Shown piece by piece: positions 44,945-52,971 of a DNA stretch of 64,000 nt. Positions within the stretch are counted from its first letter, which is position 1. The number at the start of each line of letters is the position of its first letter. Origin of the DNA: Maritimibacter fusiformis (GTDB lineage Bacteria; Pseudomonadota; Alphaproteobacteria; Rhodobacterales; Rhodobacteraceae); assembly GCF_008086115.1 (NCBI RefSeq), contig NZ_VSIY01000003.1, positions 186,001-250,000 of the forward strand, in the 5' to 3' direction. The notes beneath the pieces are model-generated. The model had not been told where the DNA came from. It saw only the letters and a program-made list of their open reading frames with translations, and did not search any database. The translations under genes and the position numbers were made by a program.

Positions 44945-46651
44945 ATGACCATGACCCGACTGACCCGCGGCGCCTGGGCCGCTCCCGGCACCTCGCTGGA
45001 ATTCAAGACCGGCAACTGGCGCTCGACCGAACGCCCTGTGCATGCCCACGCCAAGGCGCCCTGCCACGCCGCCTGCCCGGCGGGCGAGGATCAGCAGGCG
45101 TGGTTCGCGAAATTGCAGGAGGGCCAGCCGCAACAGGCCTGGCGCGCGCTGGTTCACGCCAACCCCCTGCCCGCAATCACCGGCCGGGTCTGCCCTCACC
45201 CTTGCGAAACCGCCTGCAACCGGGCGGCGCTGGACGGGGCGCTGGCGATCCATAATGTCGAACGCTGGCTGGGCGATGAGGCGGTGGCGCGCGGCTGGGC
45301 CTACCCGGTCGACACGCCCGCGCCAGATGCGCCCCGGGTCGCCATCGTCGGCGCGGGACCGGGCGGGCTGTCGGCGGCCTATCATTGCGTTCGCCTCGGC
45401 CTCAACGCCGCTCTGTTCGAGGCCGCGCCCGAAGCCGGCGGCCTGTTGCGCTCGGCCATTCCGCCCACCCGCCTGCCGCGCGACACCCTCGACGCCGAAC
45501 TGGGCCGTCTGCTTGCCCTGCCCGGCATCACGCTGAACCTGCGCGCGCGACTGGGCCGCGACGTCACCCTCGACGGTCTGCGCGACGCTTTTGGCGCGGT
45601 GATCCTGTCGCCGGGCTGCGAATTGCCCAAACCCTGGAGCGTGCGCGGCGCGGTGCCCGCCGACCTGCACGACGGCCTGCACCTGCTGCGCGACTTCATG
45701 GACCACGGCGCCCTGCCCGACGCGGCGCGCGGCGACGTGATCGTGCATGGCGGCGGCAACACCGCGATGGACATCTGCCGGATCATGAAACGAGCCGGGG
45801 CGAACCGCGTGACCCTGATCACCGCCTCGGCCCTGCCCGGCCCGAACACCGCCCGTGACGACCTGATCAATGTGGTGCCGCGCGAACTGGAAGAAGCCCT
45901 GGAAGAGGGCATCGAGGTGATCGAACACGCCACCGTCAGCCGCCTGATCATGAAGGGCAGTCGCGTCACCGGCGTCGAAATCGTGTCGCTGAGAAAGGAG
46001 CCAGGGCCGGACGGGCGCAAGCGGCGGGTCGAGTTCGAGGGCACCGAGCGGGTGCTGCCGGTCGACATGGTGGTGCCCTGCGTCGGCGAACAGGTCTCCC
46101 CGGACGGCTTCGAAGGCGTGCTCGACGGCGCCTATTTCTGGCCCGACGACGCCTGGGGGCGGCTGCGCGAGGACGGCGTTTTCGCCATCGGCGATGCCCG
46201 CGGCAACCGCGGCACCGTGGCCGCGGCGATCGGCGACGGGCGCCTGGCGGCACAGGCGGTGGCGGCGCGGCTTCTGGGCGGTGACGCCCCGGTCGCCGAC
46301 CTGCGGCCCGAGCGCGGGGTGGCCGGGCTCAATACCGCCTACTACCCCGCGATGCGCCGCACCGCCGTCGCCAAGCTGCCGGTCGCCAAACGCGGTTTCG
46401 AGACCGAGATCGAGGGCGGGCTGAGCCGCGCCGAGGCGATGGCCGAGGCCGAACGCTGCCTGAGCTGCGGCAATTGCCTGGCCTGCGACAACTGCTGGAC
46501 CATGTGCCCCGACAGCGCCGTGATCAAGACCGTCGAGGCGGCCACCGATGGCTCGCACTACGTCTTCGACCTCGACTATTGCAAGGGCTGCGGCCTCTGC
46601 GCGCAGGAATGCCCGACGGGTTATATCCAGATGGTGGCTGAAACCGGATAG
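44945..46651 (+). CDS. GltD-like NAD(P)H flavoprotein fused to a 2[4Fe-4S] ferredoxin domain
   Basis: 568-residue protein with two parts. Residues about 40-450 are a GltD-like module: N-terminal cluster cysteines (CHAACPAGED, CPHPCETAC), FAD-binding VAIVGAGPGGLSAAYH, NAD(P)-binding VIVHGGGNTAMDICRI and FAIGDARGNRGTVAAAIGDGRLAAQAVA. The C-terminal about 70 residues hold two ferredoxin clusters: CLSCGNCLACDNCWTMCP and CKGCGLCAQECP, equivalent to the delta (PorD) subunit. Together this could pass electrons between the 2-oxoacid enzyme and NAD(P)H. Similar flavoprotein subunits are known from NADH-dependent phenylglyoxylate dehydrogenase (PadH type). The start ATG at 44945 is 2 bases beyond the beta gene stop. 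Confidence 0.92.
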   Translation: MTMTRLTRGAWAAPGTSLEFKTGNWRSTERPVHAHAKAPCHAACPAGEDQQAWFAKLQEGQPQQAWRALVHANPLPAITGRVCPHPCETACNRAALDGALAIHNVERWLGDEAVARGWAYPVDTPAPDAPRVAIVGAGPGGLSAAYHCVRLGLNAALFEAAPEAGGLLRSAIPPTRLPRDTLDAELGRLLALPGITLNLRARLGRDVTLDGLRDAFGAVILSPGCELPKPWSVRGAVPADLHDGLHLLRDFMDHGALPDAARGDVIVHGGGNTAMDICRIMKRAGANRVTLITASALPGPNTARDDLINVVPRELEEALEEGIEVIEHATVSRLIMKGSRVTGVEIVSLRKEPGPDGRKRRVEFEGTERVLPVDMVVPCVGEQVSPDGFEGVLDGAYFWPDDAWGRLREDGVFAIGDARGNRGTVAAAIGDGRLAAQAVAARLLGGDAPVADLRPERGVAGLNTAYYPAMRRTAVAKLPVAKRGFETEIEGGLSRAEAMAEAERCLSCGNCLACDNCWTMCPDSAVIKTVEAATDGSHYVFDLDYCKGCGLCAQECPTGYIQMVAETG

Positions 46652-46670
46652 GGCAGCGCCGTGCGGCAGG

Positions 46671-47309
46671 TCAGGGCGCCCAGCGCAGGAAATTCGCGAT
46701 GATCGCAAGCCCCGCCGCCTGGCTTTTCTCGGGGTGGAACTGCGTGCCGAAGATCGAGCCCTTGCCGACGATCGCCGTGATCTCGCCGCCATAGTCGCAA
46801 TGGGCCAGGCGATGCGCCGGATCGGCCACCTGGAAATGGTAGGAATGCACGAAATAGGCATGTTCGCCGGTCTCGATGCCCGCCAGAACCGGGTGAGCAT
46901 GGTCGATCACAAGGTCGTTCCAGCCCATGTGCGGCACCTTGAGCGACGGATCATCGGGGGCAATCGGCACCACCTCACCGCCGATCCAGCCAAAGCCGGG
47001 CGTGTCGGAATACTCTCGCCCCAGGTCGGCCAGCATCTGCATCCCGATGCAGATGCCGAAGAACGGCCTGCCCCTGACGTTCACCGCCTCGTCCATCGCC
47101 TCGTAGATGCCGCGATGATCGAACAGCGCCGCCCGGCAGGAGGGAAACGCCCCGTCTCCGGGCAGCACGATCCGGTCGGCGCGCGCCACCACCTCGGGGT
47201 CCGAGGTCACAACCACCTCGCCCGCGCCCACCTCGCGCGCCATGCGCTGAAACGCCTTCTCGGCCGAATGCAGGTTGCCGCTTTCGTAGTCGATCAGCGC
47301 CGTCAGCAC
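46671..47309 (-). CDS. hisH: HisH, imidazole glycerol phosphate synthase glutaminase subunit
   Basis: 212-residue class I glutamine amidotransferase supplying ammonia to HisF. The nucleophile region is GICIGMQML (Cys near residue 90), with HPEK as the His-Glu pair near residue 193-196. It starts with GTG one base after the hisB stop (TAA-C-GTG), so coupling with hisB is clear. It lies tail to tail with the oxidoreductase operon. Confidence 0.96.
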   Translation of the reverse strand: MLTALIDYESGNLHSAEKAFQRMAREVGAGEVVVTSDPEVVARADRIVLPGDGAFPSCRAALFDHRGIYEAMDEAVNVRGRPFFGICIGMQMLADLGREYSDTPGFGWIGGEVVPIAPDDPSLKVPHMGWNDLVIDHAHPVLAGIETGEHAYFVHSYHFQVADPAHRLAHCDYGGEITAIVGKGSIFGTQFHPEKSQAAGLAIIANFLRWAP

Positions 47310-47310
47310 G

Positions 47311-47898
47311 TTACAGCGCGCCCTTGGTCGAGGGGATCGCGTCGGCCTTGCGCGGATCGGTCTCGACCGCGCTGCGCAGGGCGCGCGCCACCGCCTTGAA
47401 GGCGGCCTCGGCGATGTGGTGCGCGTTGAAGCCGTGCAGCCGGTCGACATGCAGCGTGATGCCGCCATTGACCGAAAAGGCGGTGAAGAACTCGCGCACC
47501 AGCTCGGTGTCGAAGGTGCCGATCTTGGCCACCGGCATCTCGACATTCCACACCAGGTAGGGCCGCCCCGACAGGTCGAGGGCGGCGCGCACCAACGCGT
47601 CATCCATCGGCAGGTGGCATTCGCCATAGCGCCGGATGCCGCGCTTGTCGCCCAGCGCCTGGGCCAGTGCCTGACCCAGCGCGATGCCGGTGTCCTCGAC
47701 GGTGTGGTGGTCGTCGATGTGCAGATCGCCCTTGGCGCGCACCCGCATGTCGATCAGCGAATGGCGCGCCAACTGGTCCAGCATGTGGTCGAAGAACCCC
47801 ACGCCGGTCTGGTTGTCATAGGCACCGCTGCCGTCGAGGTCGATCTCGACGCTGATCTCGGTCTCTGTCGTCTTGCGGCTGACGCTGGCCTTGCGCAT
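47311..47898 (-). CDS. hisB: HisB, imidazoleglycerol-phosphate dehydratase
   Basis: 195-residue dehydratase, sixth step of histidine synthesis. The manganese-binding motifs are [16 protein letters not shown] and [17 protein letters not shown], with the mirrored second half '[21 protein letters not shown]'. Monofunctional (no phosphatase domain), as normal in alphaproteobacteria. First gene of hisB-hisH. Divergent from a small Lrp-type gene 125 bases away. Confidence 0.96.
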   Translation of the reverse strand: MRKASVSRKTTETEISVEIDLDGSGAYDNQTGVGFFDHMLDQLARHSLIDMRVRAKGDLHIDDHHTVEDTGIALGQALAQALGDKRGIRRYGECHLPMDDALVRAALDLSGRPYLVWNVEMPVAKIGTFDTELVREFFTAFSVNGGITLHVDRLHGFNAHHIAEAAFKAVARALRSAVETDPRKADAIPSTKGAL

Positions 47899-48023
47899 GG
47901 GCTTCTCTCCCGTGGTTGGGGCCGCTTATAGGCGGCGCGGCGCGGCCTGAAAAGGCGGCAAATTCGGCTTGTTGGCCCCGCGCGCCCATGCCACTCTCAC
48001 CGCGAGCGAGCGAAAGGACGACC

Positions 48024-48263
48024 ATGAGCACCCCGGTTATCGTGCAACTGCGCTGCCGCCCCGGCACCACCTACGAGGTCGCCGAGGCGATCATCCGGCG
48101 CGAGATTCACTCCGAGCTGTATTCCACATCGGGCGATTACGACCTGATCATGAAGCTCTATATCCCCAAGGACGAGGACGTGGGCAAATACATCAACGCC
48201 CACCTGCTCGACATCCCCAATATCGACCGCTCGCTGACCACCCTGACCTTCAAGGCCTTCTAG
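48024..48263 (+). CDS. Stand-alone Lrp/AsnC ligand-binding (RAM) domain protein
   Basis: 79-residue protein that is only the RAM domain of Lrp/AsnC regulators: VIVQLRCRPGTTYEVAEAIIRREIHSELYSTSGDYDLIMKLYIP. There is no helix-turn-helix. Such solo domains may bind amino acids or modulate full-length Lrp proteins. The length of about 79 is typical. It is followed 9 bases after its stop by repeat copy C. Confidence 0.85.
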   Translation: MSTPVIVQLRCRPGTTYEVAEAIIRREIHSELYSTSGDYDLIMKLYIPKDEDVGKYINAHLLDIPNIDRSLTTLTFKAF

Positions 48264-48272
48264 GCACCGCTG

Positions 48273-48294
48273 CTTCATCTTGGCACAAATACTC
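48273..48294 (+). repeat. 3'-end-associated repeat, copy C (short)
   Basis: CTTCATCTTGGCA followed by ATACTC starts 9 bases after the stop of the RAM-domain gene. Unlike copies A and B it has no perfect hairpin directly behind it. This copy is closest to the apparent consensus. Confidence 0.75.
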
Positions 48295-48380
48295 ACTGGC
48301 GCGGATCGGGTAACGTGACCGGCGGTCGTGCGGATCACGGCCCATAAATTCGCCCCATTCCGCTCCTAGACGGGTACAAC

Positions 48381-49391
48381 ATGACCATGTCGAGCCTCGA
48401 TCCCAAACCCGTCGCTCCCGTCCCCGGGCACCGCACGCGCGATGCGCTGGTGCTGGCCGGGCTTTTCGGGCTGGTGCTGGTCGGGCTGATCGGGCTGGCC
48501 GCGGCCACCGGCTGGGAAGAGACCATGGCCCAGATCGCCCGGCTGACATGGGCGCAGGTCGGCATCCTCTTGGCGCTGTCGCTGGTCAACTACCTGATGC
48601 GCGGGCTGCGCTGGCACATGTTCTCGCGCCGCCTGGGCCTCAATACCACCGTGATGCAAAGCCTGCGCCATTTCCTCGGCGGTTTCGCGATGAGCGTGAC
48701 GCCGGGGCGGGTGGGCGAACTGGTCCGCATGCGCTGGATCAGGCGCGAGACCGGCTGGCCGTTCGAGCGCACGGCGCCCCTGATGCTGGTCGACCGGGCC
48801 TCGGACCTGGCCGCGATGGGGGTGCTTCTGGGCGCGGCACTGGCGTTGTCGGCCAGCGGCATCGCCTTTGGCGTGCCGGTCACCTTGCTGGCGCTGGCCG
48901 GCGCCGTGGTGGCGACGCGCCCGGCGCTGCTGGCGGGCGTGGCGACCTGGGGGCACCGCGCCACCGGGCGTTTTCACCGCCTTTTCGCCCGCATCCGCCG
49001 GGCGGCACGCGCGCTTTCGGCCTTCTCGTCGCCCACGCTGATGGGGGTGGCGGCGCTGTTCGGGCTGGTCGGCTGGTTTGCCGAGGGCTACGCCTTTCAC
49101 CTGCTCTTGGTCTGGATGGGGTCCGACATCGGGCTGGCCAAGGCGGTGGCGATCTTCATCTTTTCGGGGCTGGCCGGCGGGCTGACCGGCGCGCCGGGCG
49201 GGGTCGGCGGGGCCGAGGCGGCGATGATCGCGCTCCTGTCGCTCGAAGGCGTGGGGCTCGAGGCCTCCGTGCCCGCCACCGCGATCATCCGTATCACGAC
49301 ACTCTGGTTCGCCATCGGGATCGGCTTTGCCGTCTTCCCGCTGGCCGAACGTCAATCGCTGAGGCAGAAACATGCAATGGAAAACCGCTGA
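48381..49391 (+). CDS. Flippase-like / UPF0104 membrane protein (LPG synthase TM family)
   Basis: 336-residue integral membrane protein with about eight hydrophobic segments. Family stretches include RGLRWHMFSRRLG, SVTPGRVGELVRMRWI, APLMLVDRASDLAAMGVLL and GAPGGVGGAEAAMIALLSLEG, typical of the lysylphosphatidylglycerol-synthase transmembrane/flippase-like family (TIGR00374). Members are often found in glycolipid pathways and are suspected lipid translocases. It overlaps the DprE1-like gene by 20 bases, so it is probably part of the same pathway. Whether it moves a polyprenyl-phosphate sugar is inferred from that context. Confidence 0.85.
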   Translation: MTMSSLDPKPVAPVPGHRTRDALVLAGLFGLVLVGLIGLAAATGWEETMAQIARLTWAQVGILLALSLVNYLMRGLRWHMFSRRLGLNTTVMQSLRHFLGGFAMSVTPGRVGELVRMRWIRRETGWPFERTAPLMLVDRASDLAAMGVLLGAALALSASGIAFGVPVTLLALAGAVVATRPALLAGVATWGHRATGRFHRLFARIRRAARALSAFSSPTLMGVAALFGLVGWFAEGYAFHLLLVWMGSDIGLAKAVAIFIFSGLAGGLTGAPGGVGGAEAAMIALLSLEGVGLEASVPATAIIRITTLWFAIGIGFAVFPLAERQSLRQKHAMENR

Positions 49392-50682
49392 TTACGCCGG
49401 CTGGGGCCGGGTTCACAAGGCGCATGGCGAACTGGCCCGGCCCGAACGCGCCGCCGACCTCGCCCGCATCATGGAGGACACGCCCGCGCCCGCGCTGGGG
49501 ATGCGCCGGTCCTACAACGACTCGCTCCTGAACGACGGCGGGCGGGCCATCGACATGACCCGGATGGACAAGATCCTGAGCTTCGACGCCGCCACCGGCG
49601 TGGTCGAGGTCGAGGCGGGCGTGCAACTGGGCGAGCTTTTGCGCCTTTTCGCGCCGAAAGGCTGGCTGCCCGCCGTGGTGCCCGGCACCGGCTTTCCCAC
49701 CGTGGGCGGCGCCATCGCCCACGACATCCACGGCAAGAACCACCACGCCCTTGGCAGTTTCGGTCAGCACGTCACCTCGGTCACGCTCCTGCAACCCGGC
49801 GGCAAGCGCGTCACCGCCTCGCCCGGCCGCAACAAGGCGCTGTTTCGCGCCACCATGGGCGGCATCGGCCAGACCGGCGTGATCCTGTCGGCCAAGCTCC
49901 AGATGATTTCGACGCCCGGCACCGGCATGCGGGTCAAGGAAACCCGGGTCGGCGATTTCGACGAGTTTCTCGACCTGCTCGACAATTCGCGGTTTGACTA
50001 CAACGTCGGCTGGATCGACGGCACCGCCAAGGGGTCGAACCTCGGGCGCGGCATCCTCGAAGAGGCTGAACTGACCACCGGCGTCGAGGCGCGCAAGGGG
50101 CCGTCCTTGCCGGTGCCCATCGACCTGCCGGGCTTTGCCCTGTCGGCCCCCACGGTGCGCCTGTTCAACGCCGCCTATTGGCGCAAGGTGCCGGCGCGCG
50201 GGCGCACCCACGTTATGCCGATCGCCAGCCATGTCTTTCCGCTCGACAAGCTTCACGACTGGAACCGGCTCTACGGCAAACGCGGCTTTCACCAGTTTCA
50301 ATGCGTGGTGCCGGTGGACGCGGCCCCGGTGCTGAAAGACATCGTCGGGCGCATCGCCCATTCCGGCCTGTGCTCGCCGCTGGCGGTGATCAAGCGCATG
50401 GGGCCGGGCCGCGCCGGGATGCTGTCGTTCCCGATGGAGGGCTACACGCTGGCCATCGACTTTCCCGCCCGCGACAAGGCGGTGCGGCTGATCCACGAGC
50501 TCGAGGCGATGACCATCGAAGCGGGCGGGCGGCTCTATCTCGGCAAGGACGCGCTGGCCACCGGCGACACCATCAAGGCGATGTATCCCGAGTGGCAGGA
50601 CTGGGCGGCAGAGGCCGCCAGGGCCGACCCCGACGGGGTTCTGATCACCGACATGGTGCGGCGGCTGGAGCTGAGGGGGTAG
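49372..50682 (+). CDS. DprE1-like FAD oxidase (decaprenylphosphoryl-ribose 2'-oxidase homologue)
   Basis: 436-residue VAO-type flavoenzyme. The FAD-binding segment VPGTGFPTVGGAIAHDIHGKNHHALGSFGQHV (near residues 103-134) closely follows mycobacterial DprE1, including the His of HGKNHH. The substrate domain includes KRMGPGRAGMLSFP and a C-terminal KDALATGDTIKAMYPEWQDW resembling DprE1's active-site tail. Mycobacterial DprE1 oxidizes the 2'-OH of decaprenylphosphoryl-ribose. Adjacent DprE2-like and UbiA-like genes support the same role here. Exact lipid carrier is unknown. Confidence 0.87.
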   Translation: MQWKTADYAGWGRVHKAHGELARPERAADLARIMEDTPAPALGMRRSYNDSLLNDGGRAIDMTRMDKILSFDAATGVVEVEAGVQLGELLRLFAPKGWLPAVVPGTGFPTVGGAIAHDIHGKNHHALGSFGQHVTSVTLLQPGGKRVTASPGRNKALFRATMGGIGQTGVILSAKLQMISTPGTGMRVKETRVGDFDEFLDLLDNSRFDYNVGWIDGTAKGSNLGRGILEEAELTTGVEARKGPSLPVPIDLPGFALSAPTVRLFNAAYWRKVPARGRTHVMPIASHVFPLDKLHDWNRLYGKRGFHQFQCVVPVDAAPVLKDIVGRIAHSGLCSPLAVIKRMGPGRAGMLSFPMEGYTLAIDFPARDKAVRLIHELEAMTIEAGGRLYLGKDALATGDTIKAMYPEWQDWAAEAARADPDGVLITDMVRRLELRG

Positions 50683-50684
50683 AC

Positions 50685-51422
50685 ATGACACAGACCTGGA
50701 TCATCCTTGGCGCGACCTCGTCGATGGCGCGCGCCTATGCCCGCGAAATGGCCGAGGCGGGCGCGACGCTGGTGCTGGCGGCGCGCGACATCGACGAGGC
50801 GCGGCGCATGGTGCCCGACCTCACCGCGCGCGGCGCCGCCGAGGCAAGCGCGATGCGCTTCGACGCCCGCGACCCGTCCACATTCGGCCCGATCGTCGAC
50901 CGGGTCGAGGCCGAGCCGGGCGAGATCAACGTGGCGGTGTTCGTCGGCTCGATGCCGTCGCAGGCCGAGATCGACGCCGACCCCGGCCTGATCGAGCGCG
51001 TGACACTCGACAATTTCACCGGCCCGGCGCAGTTTCTCGCCCGGGTGATGCCGGTGATGGAAGCGCGCGCCTCGGGCACGGTCGTCGGGGTCAGTTCCGT
51101 CGCCGGTGATCGCGGGCGGATCGGCAACTACGTCTACGGCGCGGCCAAGGCGGGCTTTTCGACCTACCTGTCGGGCCTGCGCAACCGGCTGACGCGGGCC
51201 GGCGGGCACGTGGTGACGGTCAAACCCGGCTTTACCGACACTTCGATGACCTGGGGGGTCGAGGGCATGTTCCTTGTCGCCTCGCCCGAAAAGGTGGCCC
51301 GCGACATCGCCAGGGCGGTGAAGAAACGCCGCAACGTGATCTACACGCCGGGGTTCTGGTGGGTGATCATGACGATCATCAAGCTGGTTCCGGAGCGGAT
51401 ATTCAAGAAGCTCTCGATCTGA
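50685..51422 (+). CDS. DprE2-like short-chain dehydrogenase (keto-sugar reductase)
   Basis: 245-residue classical SDR. The NAD(P)-binding start WIILGATSSMARAYAREMA is the GxxxxxG-type glycine motif, and the catalytic tetrad pieces are visible: SSVAGDRG (Ser) and YVYGAAKAG (Tyr-xxx-Lys). In mycobacteria DprE2 reduces the keto intermediate made by DprE1 to decaprenylphosphoryl-arabinose. The gene starts 2 bases after the DprE1-like stop, and the C-terminal 'PERIFKKL' helix is like DprE2. Function by analogy with strong context. Confidence 0.85.
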   Translation: MTQTWIILGATSSMARAYAREMAEAGATLVLAARDIDEARRMVPDLTARGAAEASAMRFDARDPSTFGPIVDRVEAEPGEINVAVFVGSMPSQAEIDADPGLIERVTLDNFTGPAQFLARVMPVMEARASGTVVGVSSVAGDRGRIGNYVYGAAKAGFSTYLSGLRNRLTRAGGHVVTVKPGFTDTSMTWGVEGMFLVASPEKVARDIARAVKKRRNVIYTPGFWWVIMTIIKLVPERIFKKLSI

Positions 51423-51482
51423 CGCTACCCGGCGGTGCGCCTGCGGCGCGCATCGTCTCCTTGCGTTCAGGCCACGCAGGCC

Positions 51483-51530
51483 CTGGGGGCGTCGCTCCCA
51501 GACCCCCAAGGTATTTCGTCCAGAAAGAAG
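51483..51530 (-). repeat. 3'-end-associated repeat, copy E
   Basis: On the minus strand CTTCTTTCTGGACG followed by AATACC begins 6 bases after the HAD-UbiA stop. A GC-rich inverted repeat with CTGGG/CCCAG arms (about 51483-51501) lies next to it. This is the most divergent of the five copies. Confidence 0.65.
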
Positions 51531-51536
51531 CGCAAG

Positions 51537-52967
51537 TTACAGACCCAACCAGCCGCCCCAGAGCCGGGCGGCCTGGAACATCAGGCCCAGCGCGATCATC
51601 AAAAGCCCCAGCCCGCGCTTGTCGGTCAGGGCAAAGACGATCGGGTCGTAATCCTGGCGGCCCAGCCAGCCCATGCGGATCATCCGCACGAGCCACAGCC
51701 CGATCGGGACCAGCGCCAGCCACAGCCAGAGCCGCGTCGGGTAGAGCGCGCGGGCCTGGTCGGTGAAGCTGTAGAGAAAGAACGACAGCAGCGCGCCGAC
51801 CATGCCCAGGACCGCCACGTTCAACAGATCGCCCCGGTCGGACCGGCCATAGCCGCGCCCCGGCAGGCGGTCGTCGGAGGTCGCTAGGGTCAGTTCGGTG
51901 ATGCGCTTGACCGCGCCCAGCGCGATGAACACCGGAAACACGAAGGCGATCAGGTGGCCCGAGATGCCGACGCCCGAGGCCAGCGCGCCCGCGACCACGC
52001 GGATGGTATAGAGCGAGGCGAGCGTCGCGATGTCGATCCAGCGCAGGCGCTTGAGCCGCAGCGAATAGGCCAGCGACAGCGCCATGTAGAGCGTGACGAT
52101 GCCCAGCATCGGCCAGCCCAGGAAGGCCGCAATGATCAGCGCCGCCAGCCCCGAGGCGACCCCCGCCGCCATGCCCACCCCGATCGGCACCTTGCCCGAG
52201 GCGAAGGGGCGGTTGCGCTTGGTCGGGTGCAGGCGGTCGGCCTCGAGGTCGAGCAGGTCGTTGACCACGTAGATCGACGAGGCCGCGAGCGAGAAGGCGA
52301 TCAATCCGATAAGCGCCGCGAACCAGGGGCCGGGCACGAACACATGCCCGGCCAGGAGCGGCAGGAACAGCAGCACGTTCTTGACCCATTGGTGCGGGCG
52401 CAGCGCGCGGGCAAGATCGGCGGGCCGCCAGCCGCCGGGCAGGCGCATGACCTCCTTGCCCTTTGCCTCAATCTGCCGGGCCGAGGCCGGGTCGCCAACC
52501 ACGATGGCCGTGTCGGCATGCGCCCAGACCTTGCGGTCGACCGGCGCGTTGCCGGCATAGTCGAAGCCGCCTTCGCCATAGGCCGCGACAAGCGCGCGGG
52601 CCTTGCGCGCGCCCTTGAGGTTTTCGCTCTCGTCCGAGGCAAACACCCGCTCCGACAGCCCGTAGTCGGCGGCGAGGCGCGTCACCAGGGTCCTGTCGGA
52701 CGCCGAGGCCAGCACCACCTCGCGCCCCTGGGCCAGCGCGGTCGCGGCCAATGCGGCGACCTCGGAGTTGACCGGCAGAAGCTCGGTGCGCAGCCCGGCG
52801 ATGCGGGCCAGCTCGGCCTTGAGCCGTTCGGGCCGCGTGACATGGCGCACCGAGGCGGCGAGCGTGGCGATGGGGTCGCGGCCCAGCCCCGCCCAGAAGC
52901 ATTCCAGCAGCATGTCGGTGGCAAGAAACGTGCCGTCGACATCCAGCACCAGGGGCTTGTCCGTCAT
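51537..52967 (-). CDS. HAD phosphatase-UbiA prenyltransferase fusion (polyprenyl-P phosphoribosyltransferase-like)
   Basis: 476-residue two-domain protein. Residues 1-185 are a HAD-like domain with DVDGT at 9-13 (catalytic Asp pair) and LASASD as the second motif. Residues about 190-476 form an eight-or-more-helix UbiA domain with YVVNDLLDLEADRLHPTKR-NRPFASG, the NDxxDxxxD and HPTKxxRP signature of mycobacterial decaprenyl-phosphate phosphoribosyltransferase (UbiA/Rv3806c). The HAD part could remove the 5-phosphate, a step carried by a separate phosphatase in mycobacteria. It is convergent with the DprE1/E2-like genes. Identity of domains is firm, the pathway role inferred. Confidence 0.88.
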   Translation of the reverse strand: MTDKPLVLDVDGTFLATDMLLECFWAGLGRDPIATLAASVRHVTRPERLKAELARIAGLRTELLPVNSEVAALAATALAQGREVVLASASDRTLVTRLAADYGLSERVFASDESENLKGARKARALVAAYGEGGFDYAGNAPVDRKVWAHADTAIVVGDPASARQIEAKGKEVMRLPGGWRPADLARALRPHQWVKNVLLFLPLLAGHVFVPGPWFAALIGLIAFSLAASSIYVVNDLLDLEADRLHPTKRNRPFASGKVPIGVGMAAGVASGLAALIIAAFLGWPMLGIVTLYMALSLAYSLRLKRLRWIDIATLASLYTIRVVAGALASGVGISGHLIAFVFPVFIALGAVKRITELTLATSDDRLPGRGYGRSDRGDLLNVAVLGMVGALLSFFLYSFTDQARALYPTRLWLWLALVPIGLWLVRMIRMGWLGRQDYDPIVFALTDKRGLGLLMIALGLMFQAARLWGGWLGL

Positions 52968-52971
52968 CCCC

